This document shows positions 22,440-28,894 of a DNA stretch of 32,370 nucleotides, piece by piece (positions within the stretch are counted from its first letter, which is position 1; each line of letters starts with the position of its first letter). The translations under genes were made by a program, and so were the position numbers. The notes under the pieces are model-generated. The model searched no databases, was not told the DNA's origin, and saw only the letters and a program-made list of their open reading frames with translations. This stretch comes from Myxococcota bacterium (lineage in GTDB: Bacteria; Myxococcota_A; UBA9160; UBA6930): assembly GCA_028277885.1 (NCBI GenBank), contig JANQFK010000044.1, positions 1-32,370 on the forward strand. The letters run 5' to 3'.

Positions 22440-23393
22440 ATGGGACGACTGGTCGACGGGGTATGGAAGGACGAGTGGTACGACACCGAGTCCACGGGGG
22501 GCCGCTTCGTGCGCAAGGAGAGCGCGTTCCGCGACGCGGTGCGCGCCGACGGCTCGACGCGCTTCGCTCCCGAGGCGGGCCGCTACCACCTCTACGTCTC
22601 CCTGGCCTGCCCCTGGGCCCACCGCACCCTGATCTACCGCAAGCTCAAGGGGCTCGAGGACGCGATCTCGCTCTCGGTGGTGGACCCCTACATGGGCGCC
22701 AACGGCTGGGAGTTCGGCGGCAGCGAGGGCTGCATCCCCGACCCCATCCACGACGCCAAGGCGCTCCACGAGATCTACACCCGGGCGGACGCGCACTACA
22801 CGGGGCGCGTCACGGTGCCCGTGCTCTGGGACCGCGAGCACGAGACCATCGTGAACAACGAGTCGTCCGAGATCATCCGCATGTTCAACTCGGAGTTCGA
22901 CGCGATCGCCGGCAACCCCGGCCTCGACCTCTACCCCGAGGCGCTGCGCGCCGCGATCGACGAGACCAACGCGCTCGTCTACCCAAACGTCAACAACGGC
23001 GTCTACCGCTGCGGCTTCGCGACCGGCCAGGAGGCCTACGAGGAGGCGTTCGGGCAGCTCTTCGCCACCCTCGACGAGCTGGAGGAGCGCCTGGGCCGCC
23101 AGCGCTACCTGGTGGGCGACCGCATCACCGAGGCGGACTGGCGCCTGTTCACGACCCTGGTGCGCTTCGACGCCGTCTACGTCGGCCACTTCAAGTGCAA
23201 CCGCAACCGCATCGCCGACATGCCGAACCTGAGCGGCTACCTCCGCGAGCTCTACCAGGTGCCGGGTGTCGCCGAGACCGTGAACATGACCCACATCAAG
23301 CGCCACTACTACGAGAGCCACGAGACCATCAACCCGACGGGAGTGGTTCCCCTCGGGCCGCAGCTCGACCTGGACGCGCCCCACGGGCGCTGA
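22440..23393 (+). CDS. yqjG: Glutathionyl-hydroquinone reductase (GST omega/xi, YqjG-like)
   Basis: A 317-residue glutathione transferase of the Xi class, which removes glutathione from glutathionyl-hydroquinones. The catalytic cysteine is C57 in LACPWAHRTLIYRKLKGLEDAI. Other family marks are VVDPYMGANGWEF, the GRVTVPVLWDREHETIVNNESSEIIRMFN thioredoxin-fold end, and the C-terminal domain with LYPEALRAAIDETNALVYPNVNNGVYRCGFATGQEAYE and DVRLFTTLVRFD-like EADWRLFTTLVRFDAVYVGHFKCN. It lies directly after pirin and before a SnoaL-like gene. Its presence implies glutathione in this organism and processing of aromatic quinones. Confidence 0.95.
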   Translation: MGRLVDGVWKDEWYDTESTGGRFVRKESAFRDAVRADGSTRFAPEAGRYHLYVSLACPWAHRTLIYRKLKGLEDAISLSVVDPYMGANGWEFGGSEGCIPDPIHDAKALHEIYTRADAHYTGRVTVPVLWDREHETIVNNESSEIIRMFNSEFDAIAGNPGLDLYPEALRAAIDETNALVYPNVNNGVYRCGFATGQEAYEEAFGQLFATLDELEERLGRQRYLVGDRITEADWRLFTTLVRFDAVYVGHFKCNRNRIADMPNLSGYLRELYQVPGVAETVNMTHIKRHYYESHETINPTGVVPLGPQLDLDAPHGR

Positions 23394-23407
23394 ACGAGGA
23401 GGACGAC

Positions 23408-23752
23408 GTGAGCAACCGGGACAACGTGCAGGCCGTGATCGACGGCATCCTGAAGGGCGACATCCTGGGCACCTTCGACCGCTGGTACGCCGAGGACGTC
23501 GTGATGAGCGAGAACGGCGCCGACGAGCGCAAGGGCAAGGCCGAGAACCGCGCCTACGAGGAGGCCTTCGTGAACGGCGTCGAGTTCCATGGCGCGAAGG
23601 TGGGCACCGTGGTGGTGGACGGGGACCACGCCGCCGTCGAGTGGACCTTCGAGCTCACGCCCAGGGGCGGCGAGCGTACCGTCCAGCGGCAGGTTGCCGT
23701 CCAGACCTGGAGGGACGGTCGGGTCGTGCGCGAGGTGTTCTACCACGGCTGA
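23408..23752 (+). CDS. SnoaL-like/NTF2-fold small protein
   Basis: A 114-residue protein with the NTF2-like cone fold pattern. The helices are DNVQAVIDGILKGDILGTFDRWYAEDVVMSENG, followed by curved strands GVEFHGAKVGTVVVDGDHAAVEWTFELTPRG and RQVAVQTWRDGRVVREVFYHG. The family includes polyketide cyclases, delta-5-3-ketosteroid isomerase-like enzymes and many of unknown function. GTG start follows GAGGAGGA. It begins 14 bases after the hydroquinone reductase stop, so it is third gene in that operon. The substrate is unknown. Confidence 0.85.
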   Translation: MSNRDNVQAVIDGILKGDILGTFDRWYAEDVVMSENGADERKGKAENRAYEEAFVNGVEFHGAKVGTVVVDGDHAAVEWTFELTPRGGERTVQRQVAVQTWRDGRVVREVFYHG

Positions 23753-23776
23753 GCGGCGCCCCGCCCGCGCCGGGCG

Positions 23777-23812
23777 TAGCATCCTCTCGGGGGCCCGGGT
23801 GTCCGGGCCCCT
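23777..23812 (+). promoter_or_regulatory. TAGCAT -10-like box followed by a leader hairpin
   Basis: TAGCAT (23777-23782) is followed by a perfect 9-bp stem GGGGCCCGG-GTGT-CCGGGCCCC (23790-23798 and 23803-23811), extended by a G-T wobble. The predicted transcript start (about 23789) falls on the first base of the stem. The ribosome site GGAGGAGG (23813-23820) begins right after it. The mRNA would therefore start with a tight hairpin abutting its ribosome site. It may stabilise the mRNA or modulate initiation, or it may be a terminator of the preceding operon. Confidence 0.5.
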
Positions 23813-23826
23813 GGAGGAGGAGAGGC

Positions 23827-24633
23827 GTGGGAGCCGAGACGATCCGGGTGGAGCGGAAGGGGGCGGTGGACTGGCTGACGCTGAGCCGTCCCGAGGTCCT
23901 GAACGCGATCGACGTCGCGATGATGACCGAGCTGCGGGACTACTTCGGCAACCTCGCCGAGGACCGCGGGGTGCGCGTCGTGGTGATGCGCGGCGAGGGT
24001 CGGGCCTTCTGCGCCGGCCTGGACCTCGCGGCCTTCGCGGGCGGGGCCGGGGCGGCGGGCGACGGCCCCTTCGGGCGCGGCCTCGGCATCCAGGGCTACC
24101 TCGCCGACGTCTACCTCCGGATGCGCCGCTGCCCCCAGCCGATCCTGGCGCTGGTGCACGGGCCCGCCTGCGGCGGCGGCTTCGCCCTCGCCCTGGCCTC
24201 GGACATCCGCATCGCCGGCGAGAGCGCGCGCATGAACGCGGCCTTCATCCGCATCGGCCTGTCGGCCTGCGACATGGGGACGAGCTACTTCCTGCCGCGG
24301 CTGGTGGGCACCTCCGTCGCCTCGGAGCTGATGCTCACGGGCCGCTTCATCGACGCCCGGCGCTCCCTCGCCACGGGCCTGGTCTCCGAGGTCGTGCCCG
24401 ACGAGCGCCTCGCCGAAGCCGCCCAGCCCTACCTGGACGACATGCTCCGCACCTCCCCCATCGGCCTGCGGCTCACCAAGGAGGGCCTGGGGGCCGCCAT
24501 CGACGCGGGGAGCCTCGAGGCCGCCATGGCGGTGGAGAACCGCAACCAGATGCTGTGCCTCCACGACCGGGACGCCCGCGAGGGCATGCGGGCCTTCCTC
24601 GAGAAGCGCGAGCCGGACTACGCCGGCGGCTGA
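23827..24633 (+). CDS. Crotonase family protein lacking both hydratase glutamates
   Basis: A 268-residue crotonase-fold protein. The oxyanion segments are intact (CAGLDLAAF at 62-70 and HGPACGGGFALALASDIRIA). The first hydratase glutamate position is Ala120 (GGGFA). The second is not acidic either, since the segment reads MNAAFIRIGLSACDMGTSYFLPRLVG. Asp149 in ACDMG is the conserved acid, as in isomerase- or dienoyl-CoA-isomerase-like members. It is thus more likely an isomerase or other CoA-thioester enzyme than a hydratase. The GTG start lies behind an extended GGAGGAGGAGAG ribosome site. An acyl-CoA synthetase gene follows in the same direction. Confidence 0.9.
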   Translation: MGAETIRVERKGAVDWLTLSRPEVLNAIDVAMMTELRDYFGNLAEDRGVRVVVMRGEGRAFCAGLDLAAFAGGAGAAGDGPFGRGLGIQGYLADVYLRMRRCPQPILALVHGPACGGGFALALASDIRIAGESARMNAAFIRIGLSACDMGTSYFLPRLVGTSVASELMLTGRFIDARRSLATGLVSEVVPDERLAEAAQPYLDDMLRTSPIGLRLTKEGLGAAIDAGSLEAAMAVENRNQMLCLHDRDAREGMRAFLEKREPDYAGG

Positions 24634-24665
24634 GCGATTTCTCCCCCAACGCGTGCCGCCGCCAG

Positions 24666-24671
24666 TATGAT
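24666..24671 (+). promoter_or_regulatory. TATGAT -10-like box before the acyl-CoA synthetase
   Basis: TATGAT lies 27 bases before the GTG start, in a 64-base gap whose first part is unusually AT-rich for the window (GATTTCTC). No good -35 is visible. It could give the synthetase gene its own transcript. Confidence 0.35.
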
Positions 24672-24697
24672 CGGGTCTCCACGCGAGGAGGACGGCG

Positions 24698-26389
24698 GTG
24701 GCGAACCAGCCCGCGACGAGCCTGTGTGAGGCGTTCCAGCGAACGGCGGCCGCGCACCCGGATGCGATTGCGCTGCGCACCCCGGGCGACGCCGTCGCGA
24801 TCCCCTGGTCCGACTACGCGGCGCGCGTGGAGGCGATCGCCGGCGGCCTCGAGGCCCTGGGTCTCCGGCGCGGCGAGACCGTGGGCCTGATGATGGTGAA
24901 CCGCCCCGAGTTCCACGCCATCGACACGGCGGCCCTCCACCTCGGTGCCACGCCGTTCTCGATCTACAACACCTCCGCCCCGGAGCAGATCGAGTACCTG
25001 TTCTCGAGCGCCGACAACCGGGTCGTGCTGTGCGACGAGGCCTTCGCGCCGCGCGTGCGGACCGCCGCCCGGGGGACCGCGGTGGAGCACGTGGTCTGCG
25101 TGGACGGGCGGGCCGAGGGCACGCTCTCCCTCGAGGAGCTGGTGGCGAAGCGACGCGGCGCGTTCGACGCGGCCGCCTTCGAGGCGCGCTGGAAGGAGGT
25201 GGACGACTCCGACGTCGCGACCCTGATCTACACCTCGGGCACCACCGGCCCGCCGAAGGGCGTCGAGCTCACCCACGCCAACGTGCTCGCCGAGCTCGAG
25301 GCCCTGCTGCCCGCCGTCGAGCGCCTGGGCGCCGAGGACCGGGTGGTCTCCTTCCTGCCCGCCGCCCACGTCGCGGACCGGATGCTGTCGCACTACCTCG
25401 CCATGGCGACGGGCCTCCAGATCACGTCGCTCGCGGATCCGAGGAAGCTCGCCCAGGCCATCGTGGAGGCCCGCCCCACCCTGTTCGGCGGCGTGCCGCG
25501 GGTGTGGGAGAAGATCATGGCGGGGCTCCAGTCCGCCGGCATCACGGACCCGGCGGCGCTGCCCGAGGAGGCGCGCCGCGCGGTGCTCGCCAAGGCGGGC
25601 CTCGACGCCGTCCGCACCAGCGTGTGCGGCGCCGCCCCGATCCCCAGCGAGGTGCTCGAGTACTTCATCGCCCTCGGCGTGCGGGTCCAGGAGGTCTGGG
25701 GCATGTCCGAGACCAGCGCCGTCGCCACCATCAACCCCGCCGACGCCATCCGGGTGGGCAGCGTGGGCAAGCCCCTGCCCGGCGTCGAGCTCTCCGTGGC
25801 CGACGACGGCGAGCTGCTGTGCCGCGGCCCGATCATCATGCGCGGCTACCGCAAGCAGCCCGAGAAGACCGCCGAGGCCATCGACGCCGAGGGCTGGCTC
25901 CACACCGGCGACATCGCCGAGATCGATGCCGACGGCTACGTGCGCATCGTCGACCGCAAGAAGGAGCTCATCATCAACGCGGCGGGCAAGAACATGTCGC
26001 CGGCCAACATCGAGCAGAAGCTCAAGGCGGCGAGCCCGCTGATCGGCCAGGCCATCGCGATCGGCGACGGCCGCCGCTACAACGTGGCGCTGCTCGTCCT
26101 CGATCCCGACAACTGCGCCACCTGGGCGAGCGAGCACGGCCTCGCCGAGGCCAGTGCGGCGACGCTGTGCGAGGACGAGGGCGTGAAGGCCGCGGTCGCC
26201 GAGGCCGTCGAGGCCGCCAACGCCCGCATGGCGCGGGTCGAGCAGGTCAAGCGCTACCGCATCCTGCCCTGCGACTGGGAGCCCGGAGGCGACGAGCTGA
26301 CCCCGACCTCGAAGCTCAAGCGCAAGCCCATCGCGGCCAAGTACGCCGCGGAGATCGAGGCCCTCTACGCCGAGGCAGAGGGGGCGTAG
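24698..26389 (+). CDS. Acyl-CoA synthetase (AMP-dependent, FadD15-like)
   Basis: A 563-residue adenylate-forming ligase that activates a carboxylic acid with ATP and CoA. The ATP loop is LIYTSGTTGPPKGVELTH (about 177-194). Other motifs are FLPAAHVADRM, GVPRVWEKI, the adenine motif VWGMSETSAV, GYRKQPEKTAEAIDAEGWLHTGDIAEIDADGYVRIVDRKKELII with the ribose-binding Asp, and the C-terminal catalytic lysine region TPTSKLKRKPIAAKY. NAAGKNMSPANIEQ is typical of the long-chain FadD15 group. It is somewhat shorter than the roughly 600-residue FadD15 proteins between the VWEKI and CGAAP segments. GTG start with GAGGAGG upstream. It likely feeds the crotonases of the window. Confidence 0.94.
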   Translation: MANQPATSLCEAFQRTAAAHPDAIALRTPGDAVAIPWSDYAARVEAIAGGLEALGLRRGETVGLMMVNRPEFHAIDTAALHLGATPFSIYNTSAPEQIEYLFSSADNRVVLCDEAFAPRVRTAARGTAVEHVVCVDGRAEGTLSLEELVAKRRGAFDAAAFEARWKEVDDSDVATLIYTSGTTGPPKGVELTHANVLAELEALLPAVERLGAEDRVVSFLPAAHVADRMLSHYLAMATGLQITSLADPRKLAQAIVEARPTLFGGVPRVWEKIMAGLQSAGITDPAALPEEARRAVLAKAGLDAVRTSVCGAAPIPSEVLEYFIALGVRVQEVWGMSETSAVATINPADAIRVGSVGKPLPGVELSVADDGELLCRGPIIMRGYRKQPEKTAEAIDAEGWLHTGDIAEIDADGYVRIVDRKKELIINAAGKNMSPANIEQKLKAASPLIGQAIAIGDGRRYNVALLVLDPDNCATWASEHGLAEASAATLCEDEGVKAAVAEAVEAANARMARVEQVKRYRILPCDWEPGGDELTPTSKLKRKPIAAKYAAEIEALYAEAEGA

Positions 26390-26404
26390 CGGGGCCCGCC
26401 GAAT

Positions 26405-26423
26405 CCATCGGCTGGGCCGATGG
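26405..26423 (+). terminator. Hairpin after the acyl-CoA synthetase gene
   Basis: CCATCGGC-TGG-GCCGATGG is a perfect 8-bp stem with a 3-base loop, 16 bases after the stop at 26389. It is followed by CGTCTCTCCC and then the AT-rich TTTTCTATTTTT, so it probably ends the synthetase transcript. Confidence 0.6.
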
Positions 26424-26435
26424 CGTCTCTCCCAA

Positions 26436-26447
26436 TTTTCTATTTTT
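26436..26447 (+). promoter_or_regulatory. AT-rich element upstream of the first HPF-like gene
   Basis: TTTTCTATTTTT is one of the most AT-rich runs of the window, 72 bases before the HPF-like ATG. It matches 10 of 12 bases with TTTCCTATTTGT (27792-27803) ahead of the second HPF-like gene. It may be a shared promoter or regulator site. GAATCCAG also follows both, at different distances. Confidence 0.4.
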
Positions 26448-26518
26448 CGAATCCAGCGGGCGAGCCGATGCTCCTCTCGTCGAACGGGGCCGTGCGGCCC
26501 GCGGAGAAGGGAGACGAC

Positions 26519-26839
26519 ATGGAGATTCTCGTGGAGACGGGCGGCCGCCCGCTCGATCCGTGGCTCGAGGAGTTCCTGCGAGCCACCGTGGGCTTCTCGG
26601 TCTGGCACCACGCGCACCGGGTCGAGGCCGTCGCGGTCCGCCTCGACGAGGCCGCCGACGCCGACGGCGGCGCCGTCTCGCGGTGCGGCCTGCGGGCCGA
26701 GACGCGCACGGGCGAGACCGTCGAGGCCGGCGCCACCGGGGGCGACCCCTGCGAGGCGATCCAGGAGGCGTCCCACCTGCTCGAGGTCGCGCTCTTCGGG
26801 CCGTGGCGAGCGGCGCCGGCGCCACGCCTGGCCGCGTAG
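26519..26839 (+). CDS. Small HPF/RaiA-like protein (candidate ribosome hibernation factor)
   Basis: A 106-residue protein whose pattern resembles the HPF/RaiA (sigma-54 modulation, S30AE) fold. It has a first strand, a helix (PLDPWLEEFLRATVGFSVWH), and a V-x-V-x-L strand (VEAVAVRLDEA). A polar loop follows, then RCGLRAETRTGETVEAGATGGDP and the final helix CEAIQEASHLLEVALFG. Family members bind the small ribosomal subunit in stress. The fold call is by eye, from the order of elements and the D-x-[CA]-x-AIQEA segment, not from strong motifs. I chose ATG 26519, with GGGAGA upstream; the longer start at 26420 overlaps the terminator hairpin. It converges on the NhaR-type gene (10-base gap), and a similar small protein starts at 27849. 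Confidence 0.6.
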   Translation: MEILVETGGRPLDPWLEEFLRATVGFSVWHHAHRVEAVAVRLDEAADADGGAVSRCGLRAETRTGETVEAGATGGDPCEAIQEASHLLEVALFGPWRAAPAPRLAA

Positions 26840-26849
26840 CCGGCCCGGG

Positions 26850-27749
26850 TCAGGAGAGGATGCCGTGGCGAGCGGCGTCGGCGATGGCGGCGACCGCCGG
26901 GTGCGTGATCCGTCGCTCCACGGTGATGGCGTAGAACTCCTCCCGCACGTCCTCGGTGCGCCCCACGAGCTGCACGCCGTGCATCTGCCGGATCTCGTCC
27001 GCCACCACGATGGGCGCGGCGAAGATGCCCGCGCCGTGCTGGCCGAAGGCCTTCATCAGGGCCGTGTCCTCGATCTCGGCCACGACGGCCGGGCGCACCT
27101 CGAGGGAGTCGAACCAGAGTCGCAGGGAGTGGCCGAGGGCGGTGTTGGGCGTCGGAAGCAGCATCGGGGCTCCGTCCAGGCTCGCGGGGAAGCCCTTGCG
27201 GTGGCGGCGCGCGATGGAGGGCTCGGCGAAGAAGCCGATGCCGCAGTCGCCGAGGGAGTGGTTGAAGGCCTTGACGCGGACGTCCGGACTGAGCGGCGCG
27301 TCGGTGAGGACCATGTCGTACCCCTGCACCGCCAGGGACGCCATCAGGTCCTTCGTCTTGCCCTCGTGGAGCACGAGCTGGACGGGCTCCTCGAGCTCCA
27401 GCGCCGTCTGGAGCAGCCGGTGGCAGACCAGCTTGGGGACCACGTCGGCGATGCCCACCAGCAGCCGGGCGGGTCGGCTCGTGGGCCGTCCGCGCAGGGC
27501 GTCCTGCATCTCGCGCCCGAGCGTGAAGATCTCCTCGGCGTAGCGGTACACCATGCGACCGACGTCGGTGAGGACGAGGGTGCGGCCGTCCCGGGCGAAG
27601 AGCTTCTCCCCGAGCGAGTCCTCGAGCTTGCGGATCTGGCCGCTCAGGGTGGGCTGCGCGAGACGCAGGACCTCCGAGGCCTTCGTCACGCTGCCCTCGC
27701 GCGCCACGGTGTAGAAGTAGAGGAGATGGTGGTAGTTGAGCCACTCCAC
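26850..27749 (-). CDS. NhaR-type LysR family transcriptional regulator (copy 2)
   Basis: A 299-residue LysR regulator, paralogous to the one at 19706. It has the same NYHHLLYF start, helix-turn-helix (TVAREGSVTKASEVLRLAQPTLSGQIRKLEDSLGEKLF) and effector signatures (VPKLVCHRLLQTAL, YDMVLTDAPLSP, CGIGFFAEPS, LDGAPMLLPT, REEFYAITVERRITHPAV). E. coli NhaR senses sodium and also activates osmC and other envelope or stress genes. GTG start at 27749 with GGAG seven bases before it. It lies between two HPF-like genes and diverges from the HPF-like, DUF533 and BON operon. A perfect T-N11-A palindrome overlaps its predicted start of transcription, which suggests autoregulation and control of the divergent operon. 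Confidence 0.93.
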   Translation of the reverse strand: MEWLNYHHLLYFYTVAREGSVTKASEVLRLAQPTLSGQIRKLEDSLGEKLFARDGRTLVLTDVGRMVYRYAEEIFTLGREMQDALRGRPTSRPARLLVGIADVVPKLVCHRLLQTALELEEPVQLVLHEGKTKDLMASLAVQGYDMVLTDAPLSPDVRVKAFNHSLGDCGIGFFAEPSIARRHRKGFPASLDGAPMLLPTPNTALGHSLRLWFDSLEVRPAVVAEIEDTALMKAFGQHGAGIFAAPIVVADEIRQMHGVQLVGRTEDVREEFYAITVERRITHPAVAAIADAARHGILS

Positions 27750-27763
27750 GGTTCGGCTCCATA

Positions 27764-27782
27764 TCGGTTTTACCGAATCATA
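27764..27782. promoter_or_regulatory. Perfect T-N11-A palindrome at an NhaR-type promoter
   Basis: TCGGT-TTT-ACCGA (27764-27776) is a perfect inverted repeat that also satisfies the LysR T-N11-A rule. On the minus strand it directly follows TATGAT (27777-27782), a good -10 for the NhaR-type gene, so it covers the predicted transcription start. It lies 72 bases before the divergent HPF-like gene, a usual distance for LysR activation. Confidence 0.65.
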
Positions 27783-27791
27783 CTCGAAACA

Positions 27792-27808
27792 TTTCCTATT
27801 TGTAGATA
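27792..27808 (+). promoter_or_regulatory. AT-rich promoter region of the HPF-like/DUF533/BON operon
   Basis: TTTCCTATTTGT (27792-27803), related to the element before the first HPF-like gene, is followed by TAGATA (27803-27808), a -10-like box. These lie between the LysR palindrome and the GTG at 27849. The -35 region is not clear, as expected for an activator-dependent promoter. Confidence 0.4.
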
Positions 27809-27848
27809 GATGCGTTTCGCCTAGGCTGGAATCCAGGGAGGTCGAACC

Positions 27849-28220
27849 GTGCAGCTTCGCGTACGGGCCGCCGAGATCACGCTCACCCCGGCCGAGCGCC
27901 TGAGCCTCGAGCGCAGGCTGCGCCTGGGCGTCGGCCGCATGGCCAGCGCGGTATCCATGGCCGACGTCGCGATCTCGCGCACCGCGGGCCCCGCCGGCGC
28001 GTCGAACTGGGTTCGCTGCCGCATCACGGCTCGGCTGCGCCAGGGCGGCGGGCTGGAGATCTCGGACGAGGGCGAATCCCTCACGGATGCGGTCTCGACC
28101 GCGACCTGGAGGCTCTCGCACCGCCTGGAACGGCTCCGCGTCGTGACGCTCGAGCACCTCGAGAGCCGCGGCGAGGCCCTGGGGTCGGTGGGCCTGACGT
28201 CGAGAGGGAGGCGCGCATGA
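27849..28220 (+). CDS. HPF/RaiA-like protein, first gene of a stress-type operon
   Basis: A 123-residue protein with an S30AE/HPF-like layout. The strand MQLRVRAAEITLTPAERLSLERRLRLGVGRMA gives a start strand and a long helix. A strand VADVAIS-type (VSMADVAISRTAG), then WVRCRITARLRQGGGLEISDEGESLTDAVSTATWRLSHRLERLR ends with strand, D-x-x-x-A-V helix and basic residues. HPF proteins inhibit ribosomes in stationary phase or stress. GTG start preceded by GGGAGGTC. Its stop overlaps the ATG of the DUF533 gene by four bases (ATGA). The similarity is structural-pattern level; no strong motif decides it. A divergent NhaR-type gene is 99 bases upstream. Confidence 0.6.
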   Translation: MQLRVRAAEITLTPAERLSLERRLRLGVGRMASAVSMADVAISRTAGPAGASNWVRCRITARLRQGGGLEISDEGESLTDAVSTATWRLSHRLERLRVVTLEHLESRGEALGSVGLTSRGRRA

Positions 28221-28894
28221 GCGTGGATCGGGTGCTGTCACGGATCCTCGGCAGCGGGGCGGCCGCGGGCTTCGCCGGCGGCCTCGCGGGGGGCGTGGCG
28301 AGCGGGCTTCTCACGAGCAAGTCCGGGCGCAAGCTCGGCAAGAAGGCGCTGAAGGCGGGCGGCATCGCCGTGGTGGGAGGCCTCGCCTACGCGGCCTACC
28401 GCCGCTACCAGGACGAGAGCGCCGCGGCGGCCCCCGGCGCACCGGCGTCACCCGTCGAGCCCGCGCCGGCGAGCTTCGTTCCGCCGCCCCACGAGACCGA
28501 GCAGGTGGAGGCCCTCGGCCTGACCCTGCTCCGCGCCATGGTGGCGGCTGCCCAGGCCGACGGCCGCCTCGACCCGAGGGAGCGGAGGGAGATCCACGAA
28601 CGCATCGACGCTCTCGGGCTGTCCGTGGCGGAGCGGGCGGTCCTCCGGGCGGAGGTGGATCGCCCCGTGGAGCTGAACGGAATCGTCACGGAGGCGCGGA
28701 CGCCGGAGGTCGCGGCCGAGATCTACACCGCCTCCCTGCTCGCCATCGACGTGGACACCGCGGCGGAGCGCGCCTACCTGGCCCTGCTCGCGGCCCGTCT
28801 CGGCCTGCCCGACGCCCTCGTCGAGTCGATCCACCGCGAGGTCGGGATCGACGGCGGGCCGGCAGCGCGGGGTCCCGGAAGGGACGCCGCGTGA
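28217..28894 (+). CDS. DUF533/TerB-like membrane-associated protein (YebE-like)
   Basis: A 225-residue protein. The N-terminus is glycine- and alanine-rich and membrane-prone (GSGAAAGFAGGLAGGVASGLL, then KKALKAGGIAVVGGLAYAAYRRYQ). A Pro/Ala linker leads to an acidic helical TerB-like domain (about 95-215), with LLRAMVAAAQADGRLDPRERREIHERIDALGLS and LAIDVDTAAERAYLALLAARLGLP. This matches the DUF533 (YebE) family of envelope-stress-linked inner-membrane proteins. The D-G-x-L-D/E-x-x-E segment may bind metal, as in TerB. The gene is coupled to the HPF-like gene upstream and to the BON gene downstream by four-base overlaps on both sides, so the three are one transcript. Confidence 0.85.
   Translation: MSVDRVLSRILGSGAAAGFAGGLAGGVASGLLTSKSGRKLGKKALKAGGIAVVGGLAYAAYRRYQDESAAAAPGAPASPVEPAPASFVPPPHETEQVEALGLTLLRAMVAAAQADGRLDPRERREIHERIDALGLSVAERAVLRAEVDRPVELNGIVTEARTPEVAAEIYTASLLAIDVDTAAERAYLALLAARLGLPDALVESIHREVGIDGGPAARGPGRDAA

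Noticed and set aside
26420..26518. Longer N-terminus for the first HPF-like protein
   Set aside because: The start at 26420 falls in the right arm of the terminator hairpin and the extension crosses the AT-rich promoter element. The ATG at 26519 has its own ribosome site.
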